Source: Bacillus proteolyticus (GTDB lineage: Bacteria; Bacillota; Bacilli; Bacillales; Bacillaceae_G). From it: DNA of 64,000 nucleotides. The DNA lies in the NCBI RefSeq assembly GCF_001884065.1, contig NZ_MACH01000167.1, forward strand, positions 122,766 through 186,765, given 5' to 3'. This document shows positions 1 to 8,786 of the stretch, piece by piece. The stretch's first letter is position 1; each line of letters starts with the position of its first letter. Under the pieces are notes generated by a model. It made no database searches. It worked only from the letters and a program-made list of their open reading frames with translations, and had not been told where the DNA came from. The position numbers were made by a program, and so were the translations under genes.

Positions 1-340
1 ACGTACATCCATATAATCCATTTGAACAAATAATATGATCTCCAGCCTTTAGAAAACCGATTAACGTTGCTGAAATGGCTGCCATACCTGAACCGAACGC
101 CAGCGCTTCCTCTCCACCTTCTAAAACAGCCATACGTTCTTCAAATAACTTCACAGTTGGATTCCCAAGCCTTGAATAAATATAAGATGGATCTTCTCCC
201 GCAAAACTCGCTTCTCCTTGCTGTGCTGTCTCAAACGTAAATGTAGAAGTTTGAAATAAAGGTGGTGTTAAACTCCCTTTATTCTCATTTGATTCATAAC
301 CATGATGAATTAGCGCTGTCTCTATATGTTTCTTTTTCAT
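1..340 (-). CDS. mgl: Methionine gamma-lyase (5' part, cut by window edge)
   Basis: Only the first 113 codons lie in the window; the 3' end is outside. Translating leftward from the ATG at 340 gives MKKKHIETALIHHGY, then SRLGNPTVKLFEERMAVLEGGEEA and FGSGMAA, the N-terminal signature of the Cys/Met-metabolism PLP-dependent (trans-sulfuration) family. Known members of this exact type in the B. cereus group split methionine into methanethiol, ammonia and 2-oxobutyrate. The PLP lysine lies beyond the edge, so specificity (gamma-lyase versus cystathionine lyase) is inferred from overall resemblance. An AAAGGGG ribosome site precedes the ATG, and a cre-like site lies about 75-88 bp upstream. Confidence 0.85.
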   Translation of the reverse strand, partial: MKKKHIETALIHHGYESNENKGSLTPPLFQTSTFTFETAQQGEASFAGEDPSYIYSRLGNPTVKLFEERMAVLEGGEEALAFGSGMAAISATLIGFLKAGDHIICSNGLYGCT

Positions 341-414
341 AAAAACATCCCCTTTATGTTTTTATTGCCGTATATTCATCAATAAAAATTTGATGAACGT
401 TTTACTTCATTTTA

Positions 415-428
415 TGTAAGCGTTTCAT
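415..428. promoter_or_regulatory. Candidate cre (CcpA) site upstream of mgl
   Basis: TGTAAGCGTTTCAT matches the catabolite-responsive element consensus TGWAARCGYTTNCA in about 12 of 14 positions. It lies 75 bp before the methionine gamma-lyase start, where CcpA could repress it. ccpA itself is encoded at 17.9 kb. Sequence match only; no data on binding. Confidence 0.45.
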
Positions 429-516
429 TTCTGTTTCTATCTCTTCTTTTATATTGTTTTAAATTCCTTCTTGTTAATTTCCAAAATTTATATGCATAAA
501 ACAAAAAGGGAGTCGC

Positions 517-545
517 TTGACGAAACTCTGGGTAAAAGATATAAT
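517..545 (+). promoter_or_regulatory. SigA promoter of rpsD
   Basis: TTGACG at 517-522 and a perfect TATAAT at 540-545 are separated by 17 bp, a near-consensus housekeeping promoter. Predicted transcription start is about 552, leaving a leader of roughly 185 nt before the rpsD start codon. Confidence 0.85.
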
Positions 546-551
546 AGCGTT

Positions 552-737
552 TGTGTAAAATAAAAAGGCAGCCTTGTAATGTGAGTTTATCGTTTGTATT
601 TTGTTCCTCTACGGAGGTGTATCTCGTAACTCCCTGCTGCTGGAGCGAAGGTACATGAAAACAAAATGCCCGTAAATATCGATTACGTCTGTTTTTATTT
701 TACGTAAATAAAAACATTTTTAAAGGAGGAGTCAACT
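552..737 (+). promoter_or_regulatory. rpsD mRNA leader, probable S4 autoregulatory region
   Basis: A leader of about 185 nt separates the promoter from rpsD, far longer than translation requires. In B. subtilis, S4 represses its own synthesis by binding a structured rpsD leader. I infer the same role from the position, the GC-rich segment around 610-650 (CTCCCTGCTGCTGGAGCG can fold back on itself) and the final AAAGGAGGAG ribosome site. I have not folded the complete structure. Confidence 0.6.
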
Positions 738-1340
738 ATGGCTCGTTATACAGGTCCAGCTTGGAAACTGTCTCGTCGTCTTGGAATCTCTCTAAGCGGC
801 ACAGGAAAAGAATTAGAAAAACGCCCTTACGCACCAGGTCCTCACGGTCCTAACCAACGTAAGAAACTTTCAGAATACGGTTTACAATTACAAGAGAAAC
901 AAAAACTTCGTCACATGTACGGCATGACTGAGCGTCAATTCCGTCGCACATTTGACCAAGCAGGTAAAATGCCTGGTAAGCACGGCGAAAACTTCATGAT
1001 CCTTCTTGAAGCTCGTCTTGACAACTTAGTTTACCGTATGGGCTTAGCTCGCACTCGTCGTGCAGCTCGCCAATTAGTAAACCACGGTCACATCACAGTT
1101 GATGGATCTCGCGTAGATATCCCATCTTACCGTGTAAAACCTGGTCAAACTATCAGCGTTCGCGAAAAATCTAACAGCCTTGTTGTTGTTAAAGAAGCGA
1201 TCGAAGTTAACAACTTCGTACCAGAATACTTAACTTTCGATGCTGATAAGTTAGAAGCTACTTACACTCGTCACGCTGAGCGTTCTGAGTTAGCAGCTGA
1301 AATCAACGAAGCATTAATCGTAGAGTTCTACTCTCGTTAA
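738..1340 (+). CDS. rpsD: 30S ribosomal protein S4
   Basis: A 200-residue S4, the primary 16S rRNA-binding protein that nucleates assembly of the 30S body; it is also a fidelity protein and a leader-binding repressor in Bacillus. The sequence begins [16 protein letters not shown] and contains the S4 RNA-binding domain around residues 90-150 ([39 protein letters not shown]). Length and start are standard for Bacillus. A strong ribosome site AAAGGAGGAG precedes the ATG. The gene is monocistronic, with its own promoter, leader and terminator. Base use is translationally optimised, as expected for a ribosomal protein. Confidence 0.99.
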   Translation: MARYTGPAWKLSRRLGISLSGTGKELEKRPYAPGPHGPNQRKKLSEYGLQLQEKQKLRHMYGMTERQFRRTFDQAGKMPGKHGENFMILLEARLDNLVYRMGLARTRRAARQLVNHGHITVDGSRVDIPSYRVKPGQTISVREKSNSLVVVKEAIEVNNFVPEYLTFDADKLEATYTRHAERSELAAEINEALIVEFYSR

Positions 1341-1344
1341 TGAC

Positions 1345-1374
1345 AAAAAGCCAATCCTGTGGATTGGCTTTTTT
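1345..1374 (+). terminator. rpsD intrinsic terminator (copy 1 of a duplicated hairpin)
   Basis: AAAAGCCAATCC, loop TGT, GGATTGGCTTTTTT: a perfect stem with a T run. A nearly identical copy lies at 2765-2798, on the other side of the HsdR-like gene (see findings). Confidence 0.95.
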
Positions 1375-1583
1375 CAATTCTCACCATATTTTTTTATACC
1401 CCACGTAACACAAAAATCCCAATACTCTATACTCCCATCTAAAACAAATATTTTTTATTTAATCAAATTCAAACAAAAAGAATAACCTTCCTATTTTCAT
1501 ACAGAACTTCTGTTATATTATGAATTTTCACAGAATAACAATGATATTAAGAATTTTAAACTTTATAACAAGGAGACGTTGCT

Positions 1584-2732
1584 ATGGAATTCAGAAATGA
1601 CATAAATAAAATAGCTAACCAAATTTTAGAACGAAAAGAGTACATAACTAATGAAGAAATGACCAAGCAATCATTAATTATTCCTTTTCTTCAAAAGCTA
1701 GGTTATGACGTTTTCAACCCTTTAGAAGTTAGACCTGAGTATATTGCAGACTTTGGAACTAAAAAGGGAGAAAAAGTCGATTATGCGGTTTTCAAAAATG
1801 GAGTTCCAATTATTTTAATTGAGGCAAAATCTGTAACAGAAAATCTCCTTAAACACGATGCGCAACTATCTAGGTATTTCAATGCCTTACCCGATGTCAA
1901 AGTAGGGGTACTAACTAATGGTGTAGAATACAAGTTTTATACTGATTTAACAAATGACAATGTGATGGATGAAAAACCTTTCTTCACATTCAGTATGAAT
2001 AATTTAACCAATGTAGATATTGAAACGATTGAAACTTTTACAAAAGAAAATTTTGAAGCTGAAGGAATTGTAAAATATGCCGAAGAGCTTATTTATATGA
2101 CCAATTTAAACTCTACAATTAAAGAATTATTTAAAAATCCTTCAGATGACTTCCTTCGTTTTCTAATTAAAGACTTTAGCTCAACTAGAATTACAAATAA
2201 CGTTTTAGAGCGATTCCGACCAATTGTTAAAAAAGCAATTAATCGAACACTATTAGAAATAATCAGTGATGGTTTAACACCAAAAGAAACAAAAACATCG
2301 GAGAAAATAGAAACAAGCCTAGTTGCAGCCGCTTCTGCCGAAATAATTGAAGATATAAGCAAAGAAGACAAAACAGATAGAGTTTTCACTACCGAGGATG
2401 AATTGACTGCCTTTAACATTGTTAAAGGCATATTAACTGAAAATCAAAGAGACATTAGCGATCTTAAATATAAAGATACCATTAGTTATTTTTGCATCAT
2501 GAATCGTGTAATCACAAAATGGTTTATACGTCTCTTCCTTGATGGAGATGCAAAATCCTTAGTTGTAAGACTAGATTTAGAAGCTACTAAACAGCTATGT
2601 CCTAATTTCGTTGTTGAGCAAGCCCCAAAATCACAGGGAGTAAGTAGAATTTTCATTGATAATATTAATGATTTAAAAGATTTGGAACCACTTATTATTT
2701 CATGCTATGATCAAATTTTAGCTAATGTTTAA
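1584..2732 (+). CDS. Orphan HsdR-N-type PD-(D/E)xK nuclease-like protein
   Basis: A 382-residue protein whose first 150 residues resemble the N-terminal nuclease domain of type I restriction HsdR subunits. The visible PD-(D/E)xK pattern is D66 (KVDYAVF), then E80-A-K82 (ILIEAK), preceded by E48 in PLEVRPEY. It is followed by QLSRYF and VGVLTNGVEYKFY, typical of this subfamily. There is no helicase motor and no adjacent hsdM or hsdS, so it is not a normal type I system. The C-terminal third (about 275-382) is a separate globular region I cannot name. The start is supported by AAGGAGACG upstream. It is a single gene between rpsD and tyrS, bracketed by duplicated terminators and more AT-rich than rpsD, which suggests acquisition. 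Role in defence or RNA/DNA turnover is unknown. Confidence 0.75.
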   Translation: MEFRNDINKIANQILERKEYITNEEMTKQSLIIPFLQKLGYDVFNPLEVRPEYIADFGTKKGEKVDYAVFKNGVPIILIEAKSVTENLLKHDAQLSRYFNALPDVKVGVLTNGVEYKFYTDLTNDNVMDEKPFFTFSMNNLTNVDIETIETFTKENFEAEGIVKYAEELIYMTNLNSTIKELFKNPSDDFLRFLIKDFSSTRITNNVLERFRPIVKKAINRTLLEIISDGLTPKETKTSEKIETSLVAAASAEIIEDISKEDKTDRVFTTEDELTAFNIVKGILTENQRDISDLKYKDTISYFCIMNRVITKWFIRLFLDGDAKSLVVRLDLEATKQLCPNFVVEQAPKSQGVSRIFIDNINDLKDLEPLIISCYDQILANV

Positions 2733-2754
2733 AAGAGGGATTTCCCCTCTTTTT
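2731..2754 (+). terminator. Terminator of the HsdR-like gene
   Basis: AAGAGGG / CCCTCTTTTT hairpin beginning at the stop codon, with a T run. Confidence 0.7.
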
Positions 2755-2764
2755 CCAACGCAAT

Positions 2765-2798
2765 GAAAAAAAGCCAATCCTCTAGATTGGCTTTTTTT
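2765..2798. terminator. Second, duplicated bidirectional terminator
   Basis: AAAAAAGCCAATCC, TCTA, GATTGGCTTTTTTT. It matches the rpsD terminator at 28 of 30 positions. A-rich 5' and T-rich 3' flanks let it act on both strands: for readthrough from the left and for the small leftward gene ending at 2819. Confidence 0.85.
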
Positions 2799-2818
2799 CA
2801 TTTATATATAAAATAAAA

Positions 2819-2947
2819 TTATTTATTTTCCTCTTTTTGAACATATACATAAGCATCTTTCTGCTCTTTATGTATATCAACCTTCGTGTTCTCTGCAAGC
2901 TGACCCGCATTTAGCAAAGAAAAAATAATGAGCGCTTCTAGTGACAT
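2819..2947 (-). CDS. Small 42-residue protein, unknown
   Basis: A short leftward reading frame starting ATG at 2947 with a good GAAAGGAGTGG ribosome site. It encodes MSLEALIIFSLLNAGQ, then a charged tail (VDIHKEQKDAYVYVQKEENK). It has one short hydrophobic N-terminal stretch, too short for a confident membrane span. The strong ribosome site and the terminator immediately downstream support a real gene. I do not recognise a family. Confidence 0.55.
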   Translation of the reverse strand: MSLEALIIFSLLNAGQLAENTKVDIHKEQKDAYVYVQKEENK

Positions 2948-3097
2948 TTTGTTTTACCACTCCTTTCTATTTGTTATACGTTTATCATACCGCTTACATG
3001 TGATTTCCGTATGAACTCGAAAAGGAGATTACAACAAAAAGGTTACAGGAATACGAATGCACGCTATAATAACCATAAAATAGGAGGTGAATTCATT

Positions 3098-3400
3098 TTG
3101 ACAATAAACCAAATGGTTCAACTCGGAAGTTCATTTATGCTGTTTATTACTTCAGCACTTATGAGTTGGTATCAGGAGAGTAATTTAATCGATTATCCTG
3201 ATGAATGGAAATATAGCGCTAAGTTTACAAATTACTTTAAAGGCACCGTTTCAAATTACCAAGATATTTATCAAATCGATTTCTTTATATATGCGGCAAA
3301 ATTTTATCCGGCGGCATTTGTCGTTATGTTAATTAGCTTACTTTATATGCTCGTATTAATTCTTCATATTCTATTTAAAAGAACTCATGAGGCAATATGA
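3098..3400 (+). CDS. Small membrane protein, DUF4306/YjdJ-like
   Basis: A 100-residue protein with two predicted membrane spans (about residues 8-24 and 68-95) around a soluble loop with SWYQESNLIDYPDEWKYS and IDFFIYAAKFYP. This layout resembles the DUF4306 (B. subtilis YjdJ) family, whose function is unknown. I place the start at the TTG at 3098, because TAGGAGGTGA lies 8 bp upstream. An in-frame ATG at 3011 would add 29 residues without a ribosome site. The gene converges on tyrS. Confidence 0.65.
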   Translation: MTINQMVQLGSSFMLFITSALMSWYQESNLIDYPDEWKYSAKFTNYFKGTVSNYQDIYQIDFFIYAAKFYPAAFVVMLISLLYMLVLILHILFKRTHEAI

Positions 3401-3414
3401 AACCGTACATAAAA

Positions 3415-3460
3415 ACCCCGAATCATAGACTTTTCAGCCTACAATTCGGGGTACTATTTG
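3415..3460. terminator. Hairpin between the DUF4306-like gene and tyrS
   Basis: AACCCCGAAT pairs with ATTCGGGGT across a loop of about 19 nt in the convergent intergenic gap. T-rich sequence is weak, so efficiency is uncertain; it may serve both genes. Confidence 0.5.
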
Positions 3461-3478
3461 TTTTACATTCGTTTCTGA

Positions 3479-4738
<1,260 letters not shown>

Positions 4739-4786
4739 CTACATACTCTCCTTTAAGTTCATTACTGGCGTGAAGGTTGAAAACAT

Positions 4787-5044
4787 AAAAAAATCGCCCC
4801 TTCAAATAAGGGACGATTTTGATTATCGCGTTACCACCCTAGTTGCAGGCAAAAAAAAGCCTACCACCTTATTTACATAACGGCTTAGCACCGTCTTTTC
4901 CCTTTTGAATACAATTCAATCGAAAAAAGATGCTCTAGGGGCGTAATTCGCGATCATCTATGTGCTGATTTTCACCGGCCATCAGCTCTCTAAAACAGGG
5001 AAATGATCACTACTTCTCCCTTTCCACGCTCAATTATTCATATA
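4787..5044 (-). promoter_or_regulatory. Tyrosine T-box riboswitch
   Basis: Reading leftward, the leader has an AGTA-type stem I element (AGAAGTAGTG), a specifier triplet TAC at 4945-4943 in GCGAATTACGCCCC, and the T-box AGGGTGGTAACGCG near 4830-4855. It ends in a terminator (AATCGTCCC..GGGGCGATTTTTTT, 4820-4787). Uncharged tRNA-Tyr pairs with the specifier and the T-box to form the antiterminator and switch on tyrS. The specifier codon agrees with the downstream gene. Confidence 0.93.
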
Positions 5045-5050
5045 CTTTTC

Positions 5051-5080
5051 TTTATACCATCATTTATATAGGCGTGTCAA
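5051..5080 (-). promoter_or_regulatory. SigA promoter of the tyrS T-box transcript
   Basis: TTGACA (5080-5075) and TATAAA (5056-5051) on the minus strand, with 18 bp spacing. They sit just upstream of the T-box leader, giving a start near 5044. Confidence 0.75.
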
Positions 5081-5112
5081 ATAGAGGTCGGGTTTCTCTC
5101 CTTATCAATCCT

Positions 5113-5364
5113 TTACAACGCCGCAAAGAGTATCGTAATAAGAGAAAGAATTGGAACACCAACTAATATCGAAACATGAAAAACCATCGATAGATTATTC
5201 CCAATTGTTGCCTCCACAGGATCTTTCGCTGGAGAAGCAAGAAATCCGATTAATCGATCGAAGCGACTTACCGTTTTTGGAAAGTCCGGTATTTCTACAT
5301 GGTCACTATCTAAATGCTGATTTAACTTATATTCACTCTTAAAGGGATTTTCGCTCAATTTCAT
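5113..5364 (-). CDS. Single-span membrane protein, candidate anti-sigma factor
   Basis: An 83-residue protein with a charged N-terminal half (residues 1-55, SEYKLNQHLDSDHVEIPDFPKTVSRFDRL) and one C-terminal membrane span (about 59-82, MVFHVSILVGVPILSLITILFAAL). It overlaps the end of the sigma-factor gene by 26 bp, so the two are translationally coupled. Small membrane proteins encoded after ECF sigma genes are often their anti-sigma factors; this role is inferred from position only. GGAGG lies very close to the ATG, and a TTG two codons later (5358) has better spacing and may be the true start. Confidence 0.7.
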   Translation of the reverse strand: MKLSENPFKSEYKLNQHLDSDHVEIPDFPKTVSRFDRLIGFLASPAKDPVEATIGNNLSMVFHVSILVGVPILSLITILFAAL

Positions 5365-5884
5365 CCACCTCCAGCAATTGTTTCAATTTCTTTATCCCGT
5401 TATGGAGTCTCGATTTCACTGTTCCAATCGGAATGTTTAATATCTCTGCTATCTCTTTTTGCTGCATATCATGATAATAAGAAAGAATAAGGACAGCCCG
5501 CTGTTCTTCAGGAACTTTCAAAATTGCCTCTCTTACTGTGAGCCGATCTTCGTGAGAAAATTCTTTTTCCTGAATCGGTGCTAAAAATGGCAAAAGCGTA
5601 CGCCACTTTTTTCTTCTATTTAATTTATTAATCATGAGGCGATAACCAATTTGAAATAAATACGTTTTTATTTTGCCTTTTTCAGGTTCATACATATGTT
5701 TCTTACGTTCTAACGTCAAAAACGTATCTTGCACCAGGTCGATACTTAATTGTTCATCTCGGTTAAATCGATACAAAAATGTATATAGCGCTGGTTTGAT
5801 TAAAACATATAGTTTTTCCCCAGCCTGCTTATCTCCCTTTTGGTACGCAAGCATGAGCTCCTCCTCAATCCCAATCTGCGCCAT
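5339..5884 (-). CDS. ECF-type RNA polymerase sigma factor
   Basis: A 181-residue sigma-70 family protein with only the two ECF domains. Region 2 (about residues 20-85) includes ALYTFLYRFNRDEQLSIDLVQDTFLTL and the -10 recognition segment IKTYLFQIGYRLMINKLNRRKK. Region 4 (about 115-170) has VPEEQRAVLILSYYHDMQQKEIAEILNIPIGTVKSRLHNGIKKL. It would direct polymerase to a small regulon under an unknown signal. AAGGAGAT precedes the ATG. It overlaps the upstream membrane gene by 20 bp and the downstream one by 26 bp, so all three are probably one transcript. It is not one of the named B. subtilis ECF factors as far as I can tell. Confidence 0.9.
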   Translation of the reverse strand: MAQIGIEEELMLAYQKGDKQAGEKLYVLIKPALYTFLYRFNRDEQLSIDLVQDTFLTLERKKHMYEPEKGKIKTYLFQIGYRLMINKLNRRKKWRTLLPFLAPIQEKEFSHEDRLTVREAILKVPEEQRAVLILSYYHDMQQKEIAEILNIPIGTVKSRLHNGIKKLKQLLEVDEIERKSL

Positions 5885-6320
5885 GATTTTTGATCTCCTT
5901 TATTCCTTTTAACGTTAACGAAATGCGGGAAATTAAATATACACTTGCGACAATAATCCACGCTTGTGATTGAAGCGTAAAAAATTGAACATATGAGTTT
6001 TGTATTGTATGACCACTTAACACTAAAATATTTAATGCTTGCACACATATGCATGCATACACTGCAAGACAAGCCGAAATCGTATCAAATACATTCCAGC
6101 GAAAATACACTTTTGTTTTTGTAAAATCAATTTTATATCCTTTTTTTCGTACTATATGTTTTCTATCAAACGGAATAATGATTGAAAACATAACAATCAT
6201 TATGACTCCAACTGTAATCATTGAAACTTTAAATCCAATTGGTATTGGTAATAACAGACCACAAGAAAATACGACGATAATTCCGATTAAAGCAAAAGTA
6301 AGAAGTAACTTATTAGACAT
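5865..6320 (-). CDS. Four-span membrane protein in the ECF sigma operon
   Basis: A 151-residue protein with four predicted membrane helices: LLLTFALIGIIVVFSCGLLL, VSMITVGVIMIVMFSIIIPF, ISACLAVYACICVQALNILVL and AWIIVASVYLISRISLTL. A short basic cytoplasmic loop (FDRKHIVRKKGYKIDFTKTK) lies between spans 2 and 3. I use the ATG at 6320, which has GAGGGAGG upstream; the frame is open further but has no ribosome site there. It is first in the ECF operon and overlaps the sigma gene start by 20 bp, so it may sense the signal or be part of the anti-sigma complex. No family recognised. Confidence 0.7.
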   Translation of the reverse strand: MSNKLLLTFALIGIIVVFSCGLLLPIPIGFKVSMITVGVIMIVMFSIIIPFDRKHIVRKKGYKIDFTKTKVYFRWNVFDTISACLAVYACICVQALNILVLSGHTIQNSYVQFFTLQSQAWIIVASVYLISRISLTLKGIKEIKNHGADWD

Positions 6321-6386
6321 ATAAAAGCCTCCCTCATCTATTCTTTCATAAATGTATACAGACGAGGAAGGCAATGCGTTCAAATA

Positions 6387-6944
6387 TTATTTTATTTTTT
6401 TTATAATTTTTGCAGGATTCCCGCCAACTACTACATTATCAGGCACATCTTTCGTTACAACGGATCCAGATGCGATAACTGCATTGTCTCCAATTGTTAC
6501 ACCTGGATTAATGATAGCTCTTCCGCCAATCCATACGTTATCGCCAATTGTAACGGGTTTTCCGTATTCAGATCCACTTATGCGTTCTACTGGATCAAGC
6601 GGGTGCGTTGCCGTATAAATATGAACTCCTGGAGCTAACATACAGTTTACTCCGATTGTAACTGGGCATACGTCTAAAATGGTGCAGTCAAAGTTCGCAT
6701 AAAAATTTTCACCGACATGAATGTTATAGCCATAATCGCATCTAAAAGAAGATTCAATATGAATGTTATCTCCAGTCGTTCCGAATAATTCTTTTACGAT
6801 TGCACTACGTTCTTCTAATTTTACTTCTGATGTTTCATTTAACTTTCTTGTTAATATACGAGCTTGCTCCCTCTCTTGTACTAAAACTGGATCAGCAGGT
6901 ATGTACATTTCCCCTTGTATCATCTTTTCTTTTTCTGTTCTCAT
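6387..6944 (-). CDS. maa: Maltose/galactoside O-acetyltransferase family
   Basis: A 185-residue hexapeptide-repeat acetyltransferase. The N-terminal cap ([27 protein letters not shown]) is the maltose-acetyltransferase Mac domain. The left-handed beta-helix has repeated [IV]GxN/GD turns ([52 protein letters not shown]). The catalytic His is in YTATHPLD. Such enzymes transfer acetyl from acetyl-CoA to sugars. I start at the ATG at 6944, with AGGGGAGAAGG upstream, rather than the in-frame GTG seven codons earlier. Confidence 0.9.
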   Translation of the reverse strand: MRTEKEKMIQGEMYIPADPVLVQEREQARILTRKLNETSEVKLEERSAIVKELFGTTGDNIHIESSFRCDYGYNIHVGENFYANFDCTILDVCPVTIGVNCMLAPGVHIYTATHPLDPVERISGSEYGKPVTIGDNVWIGGRAIINPGVTIGDNAVIASGSVVTKDVPDNVVVGGNPAKIIKKIK

Positions 6945-6987
6945 TTCCTTCTCCCCTTCCAACACGTATATATAAGTTCATCATAAC

Positions 6988-7033
6988 ATAAAAAAGAAAG
7001 GTCTGAACGTTGTTTCGTTCAGACCTTTCTCTC
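6988..7033. terminator. Terminator of acsA
   Basis: AGAAAGGTCTGAACG, loop TTGTTT, CGTTCAGACCTTTCT: a 15-bp perfect stem flanked by A- and T-rich tracts, directly after the acsA stop codon. It may work in both directions. Confidence 0.9.
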
Positions 7034-8752
7034 TTAATCTTCCATCGTTGATAAGTCACCAGTTGGTAAATTCAGCTCCCACGCTTTTAATACGCGGCGC
7101 ATAATTTTACCACTTCTCGTTTTCGGTAATTTATCTCTAAATTCAATTTGTCTTGGCGCTGCATGAGCTGCTAGGCCTTTTTTTACAAATTGACGAATCT
7201 CTTCTTTTAATTCATCAGATGGCTCGTATCCCGCACGAAGCGCGATAAATGCTTTAATAATTTCACCACGTACTGGATCTGGAATACCGATTACACCAGC
7301 TTCTGCAACAGCAGCATGCTCGATTAATTTACTTTCTACTTCAAACGGACCAACACGCTCACCTGACGTCATAATTACATCGTCAATACGTCCTTGGAAC
7401 CAGAAGTATCCATCTTCATCCATATAAGCTGAATCACCTGATACGTACCAATCTCCCGGCATAAAGTAAGATTCATATTTTTGCTGGTTATTCCAGATTC
7501 CACGCATCATAGCTGGCCAACCTTTACCAATTGCTAAGTTCCCCATTGTGTATGGAGGTACTTCATTTCCTTCATTATCAACAATCGCTGCTTTCACACC
7601 TGGAATTGGTTTACCCATTGAACCTGGACGGATTTCCATACAAGGGTAGTTACAAATAACTTGTCCACCTGTTTCTGTCATCCACCACGTATCATGAATA
7701 CGAAGTCCAAATGCGTTCATACCCCAGCGAATTACTTCGGGATTTAACGGCTCACCAACGCTTAATACGTGGCGCACTTGTGATAAATCATATTTTTTAA
7801 TTGCGTCTTGTCCAGCTCCCATTAACATACGGAACGCTGTTGGTGCGCTATACCAAACTGTTACACCGTAATCTTGCAGTGCTTCATACCACGCTTCTGG
7901 ACTAAATCTCCCGCCTAAAATAACATTTGATGCCCCTACTAACCACGGTGCGAAAATACCGTAAGCTGTTCCAGTTACCCAGCCTGGGTCAGCTGTACAC
8001 CAATATACATCATCTTCTTTTAAGTCCAGTATCCACTTCGCAGTTTGATAGTGCTGAACCATTGCGTTTTGTGCATGAAGGACGCCTTTTGGCTTACCAG
8101 TAGAGCCAGATGTGTAATGAAGGATTAAACCGTCTTCACGGCCTAACCATTCGATATGTAATTCTTTTGAAGCTTGTTCAAATAAAGGATTGAACGCTAC
8201 AAGTTTACCGCCTTCTTCTGCATTGTCTCCAACAAGGAAGACAGTTTTTAAAGCTGGTAAATCATTTAATGGTATGCGCTCTAACAATTCAGGAGTTGTA
8301 ATTAACACCTTTGCTTCGCTATCTTCTAAACGATCGCGAACTGCACCTTCCATAAATGCTTCAAATAATGGTCCAACAATTGCCCCTAATTTCACTGCAC
8401 CTAAAAGTGCAAAATATAATTCTGGGGAACGTGGCATAAAAATAAAAACGCGATCGCCTTTCTCAACATCACCATAGTTTTTCAGGACATTTCCTGCTTT
8501 ATTAGAAAAATCCTTCATTTCCTTAAATGTATATTTCTCTTTTCGCGATCCATCTTGATAATAAAGTGCCACTTTATTCTTTCGATCGGATTTCGCATGC
8601 TTATCAATTGCCTCATACGCCATATTCACTCGGCCTGTTTCATTCCAAGTAAAATTTTTATTAACCTCTTCCCAGTTAAAATTCGCGTATGCCTCTTCAT
8701 AATTCGGCAAATTATTTTCTCCTTTAATGACAGGAAGCGTTTCCACTTTCAT
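7034..8752 (-). CDS. acsA: Acetyl-coenzyme A synthetase
   Basis: A 572-residue AMP-forming acyl-CoA synthetase, identical in length to B. subtilis AcsA. It activates acetate to acetyl-CoA through acetyl-AMP. The phosphate-binding loop is LHYTSGSTGKPKGVLH, the adenylation motif is DTWWMTETGG, the hinge is YWFQGRIDDVIMTSGERVGPFEVES, and the regulatory acetylation site is the PKTRSGKIMRR lysine near the C-terminus. The adjacent divergent acuABC products control its acetylation, as known in B. subtilis. AGGAGGGGGATG precedes the ATG. A CcpA site overlaps codons 3-7. Confidence 0.98.
   Translation of the reverse strand: MKVETLPVIKGENNLPNYEEAYANFNWEEVNKNFTWNETGRVNMAYEAIDKHAKSDRKNKVALYYQDGSRKEKYTFKEMKDFSNKAGNVLKNYGDVEKGDRVFIFMPRSPELYFALLGAVKLGAIVGPLFEAFMEGAVRDRLEDSEAKVLITTPELLERIPLNDLPALKTVFLVGDNAEEGGKLVAFNPLFEQASKELHIEWLGREDGLILHYTSGSTGKPKGVLHAQNAMVQHYQTAKWILDLKEDDVYWCTADPGWVTGTAYGIFAPWLVGASNVILGGRFSPEAWYEALQDYGVTVWYSAPTAFRMLMGAGQDAIKKYDLSQVRHVLSVGEPLNPEVIRWGMNAFGLRIHDTWWMTETGGQVICNYPCMEIRPGSMGKPIPGVKAAIVDNEGNEVPPYTMGNLAIGKGWPAMMRGIWNNQQKYESYFMPGDWYVSGDSAYMDEDGYFWFQGRIDDVIMTSGERVGPFEVESKLIEHAAVAEAGVIGIPDPVRGEIIKAFIALRAGYEPSDELKEEIRQFVKKGLAAHAAPRQIEFRDKLPKTRSGKIMRRVLKAWELNLPTGDLSTMED
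8732..8745. promoter_or_regulatory. Candidate cre (CcpA) site inside the acsA start region
   Basis: AGGAAGCGTTTCCA matches cre at about 12 of 14 positions and has a symmetric GGAAnCGnTTCC-like core. It covers early acsA codons, about 35-48 bp after the predicted transcription start. That agrees with the known catabolite repression of B. subtilis acsA from a downstream cre. Confidence 0.7.
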
Positions 8753-8786
8753 ACTTTACATCCCCCTCCTATGTATTCTATTATCT

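Noticed and set aside
2093-2431. 112-codon leftward frame inside the HsdR-like gene
   Set aside because: No ribosome site and no recognisable domain; the overlapping forward gene has a nuclease signature and its own terminator.
1584-2732. Complete type I restriction-modification system
   Set aside because: Only an HsdR-N-like domain is present. No helicase motor, hsdM or hsdS is found nearby.
5151-5342. Plus-strand frame opposite the small anti-sigma candidate
   Set aside because: No ribosome site; the minus-strand frame has coupled overlap with the sigma gene and a clear membrane span.
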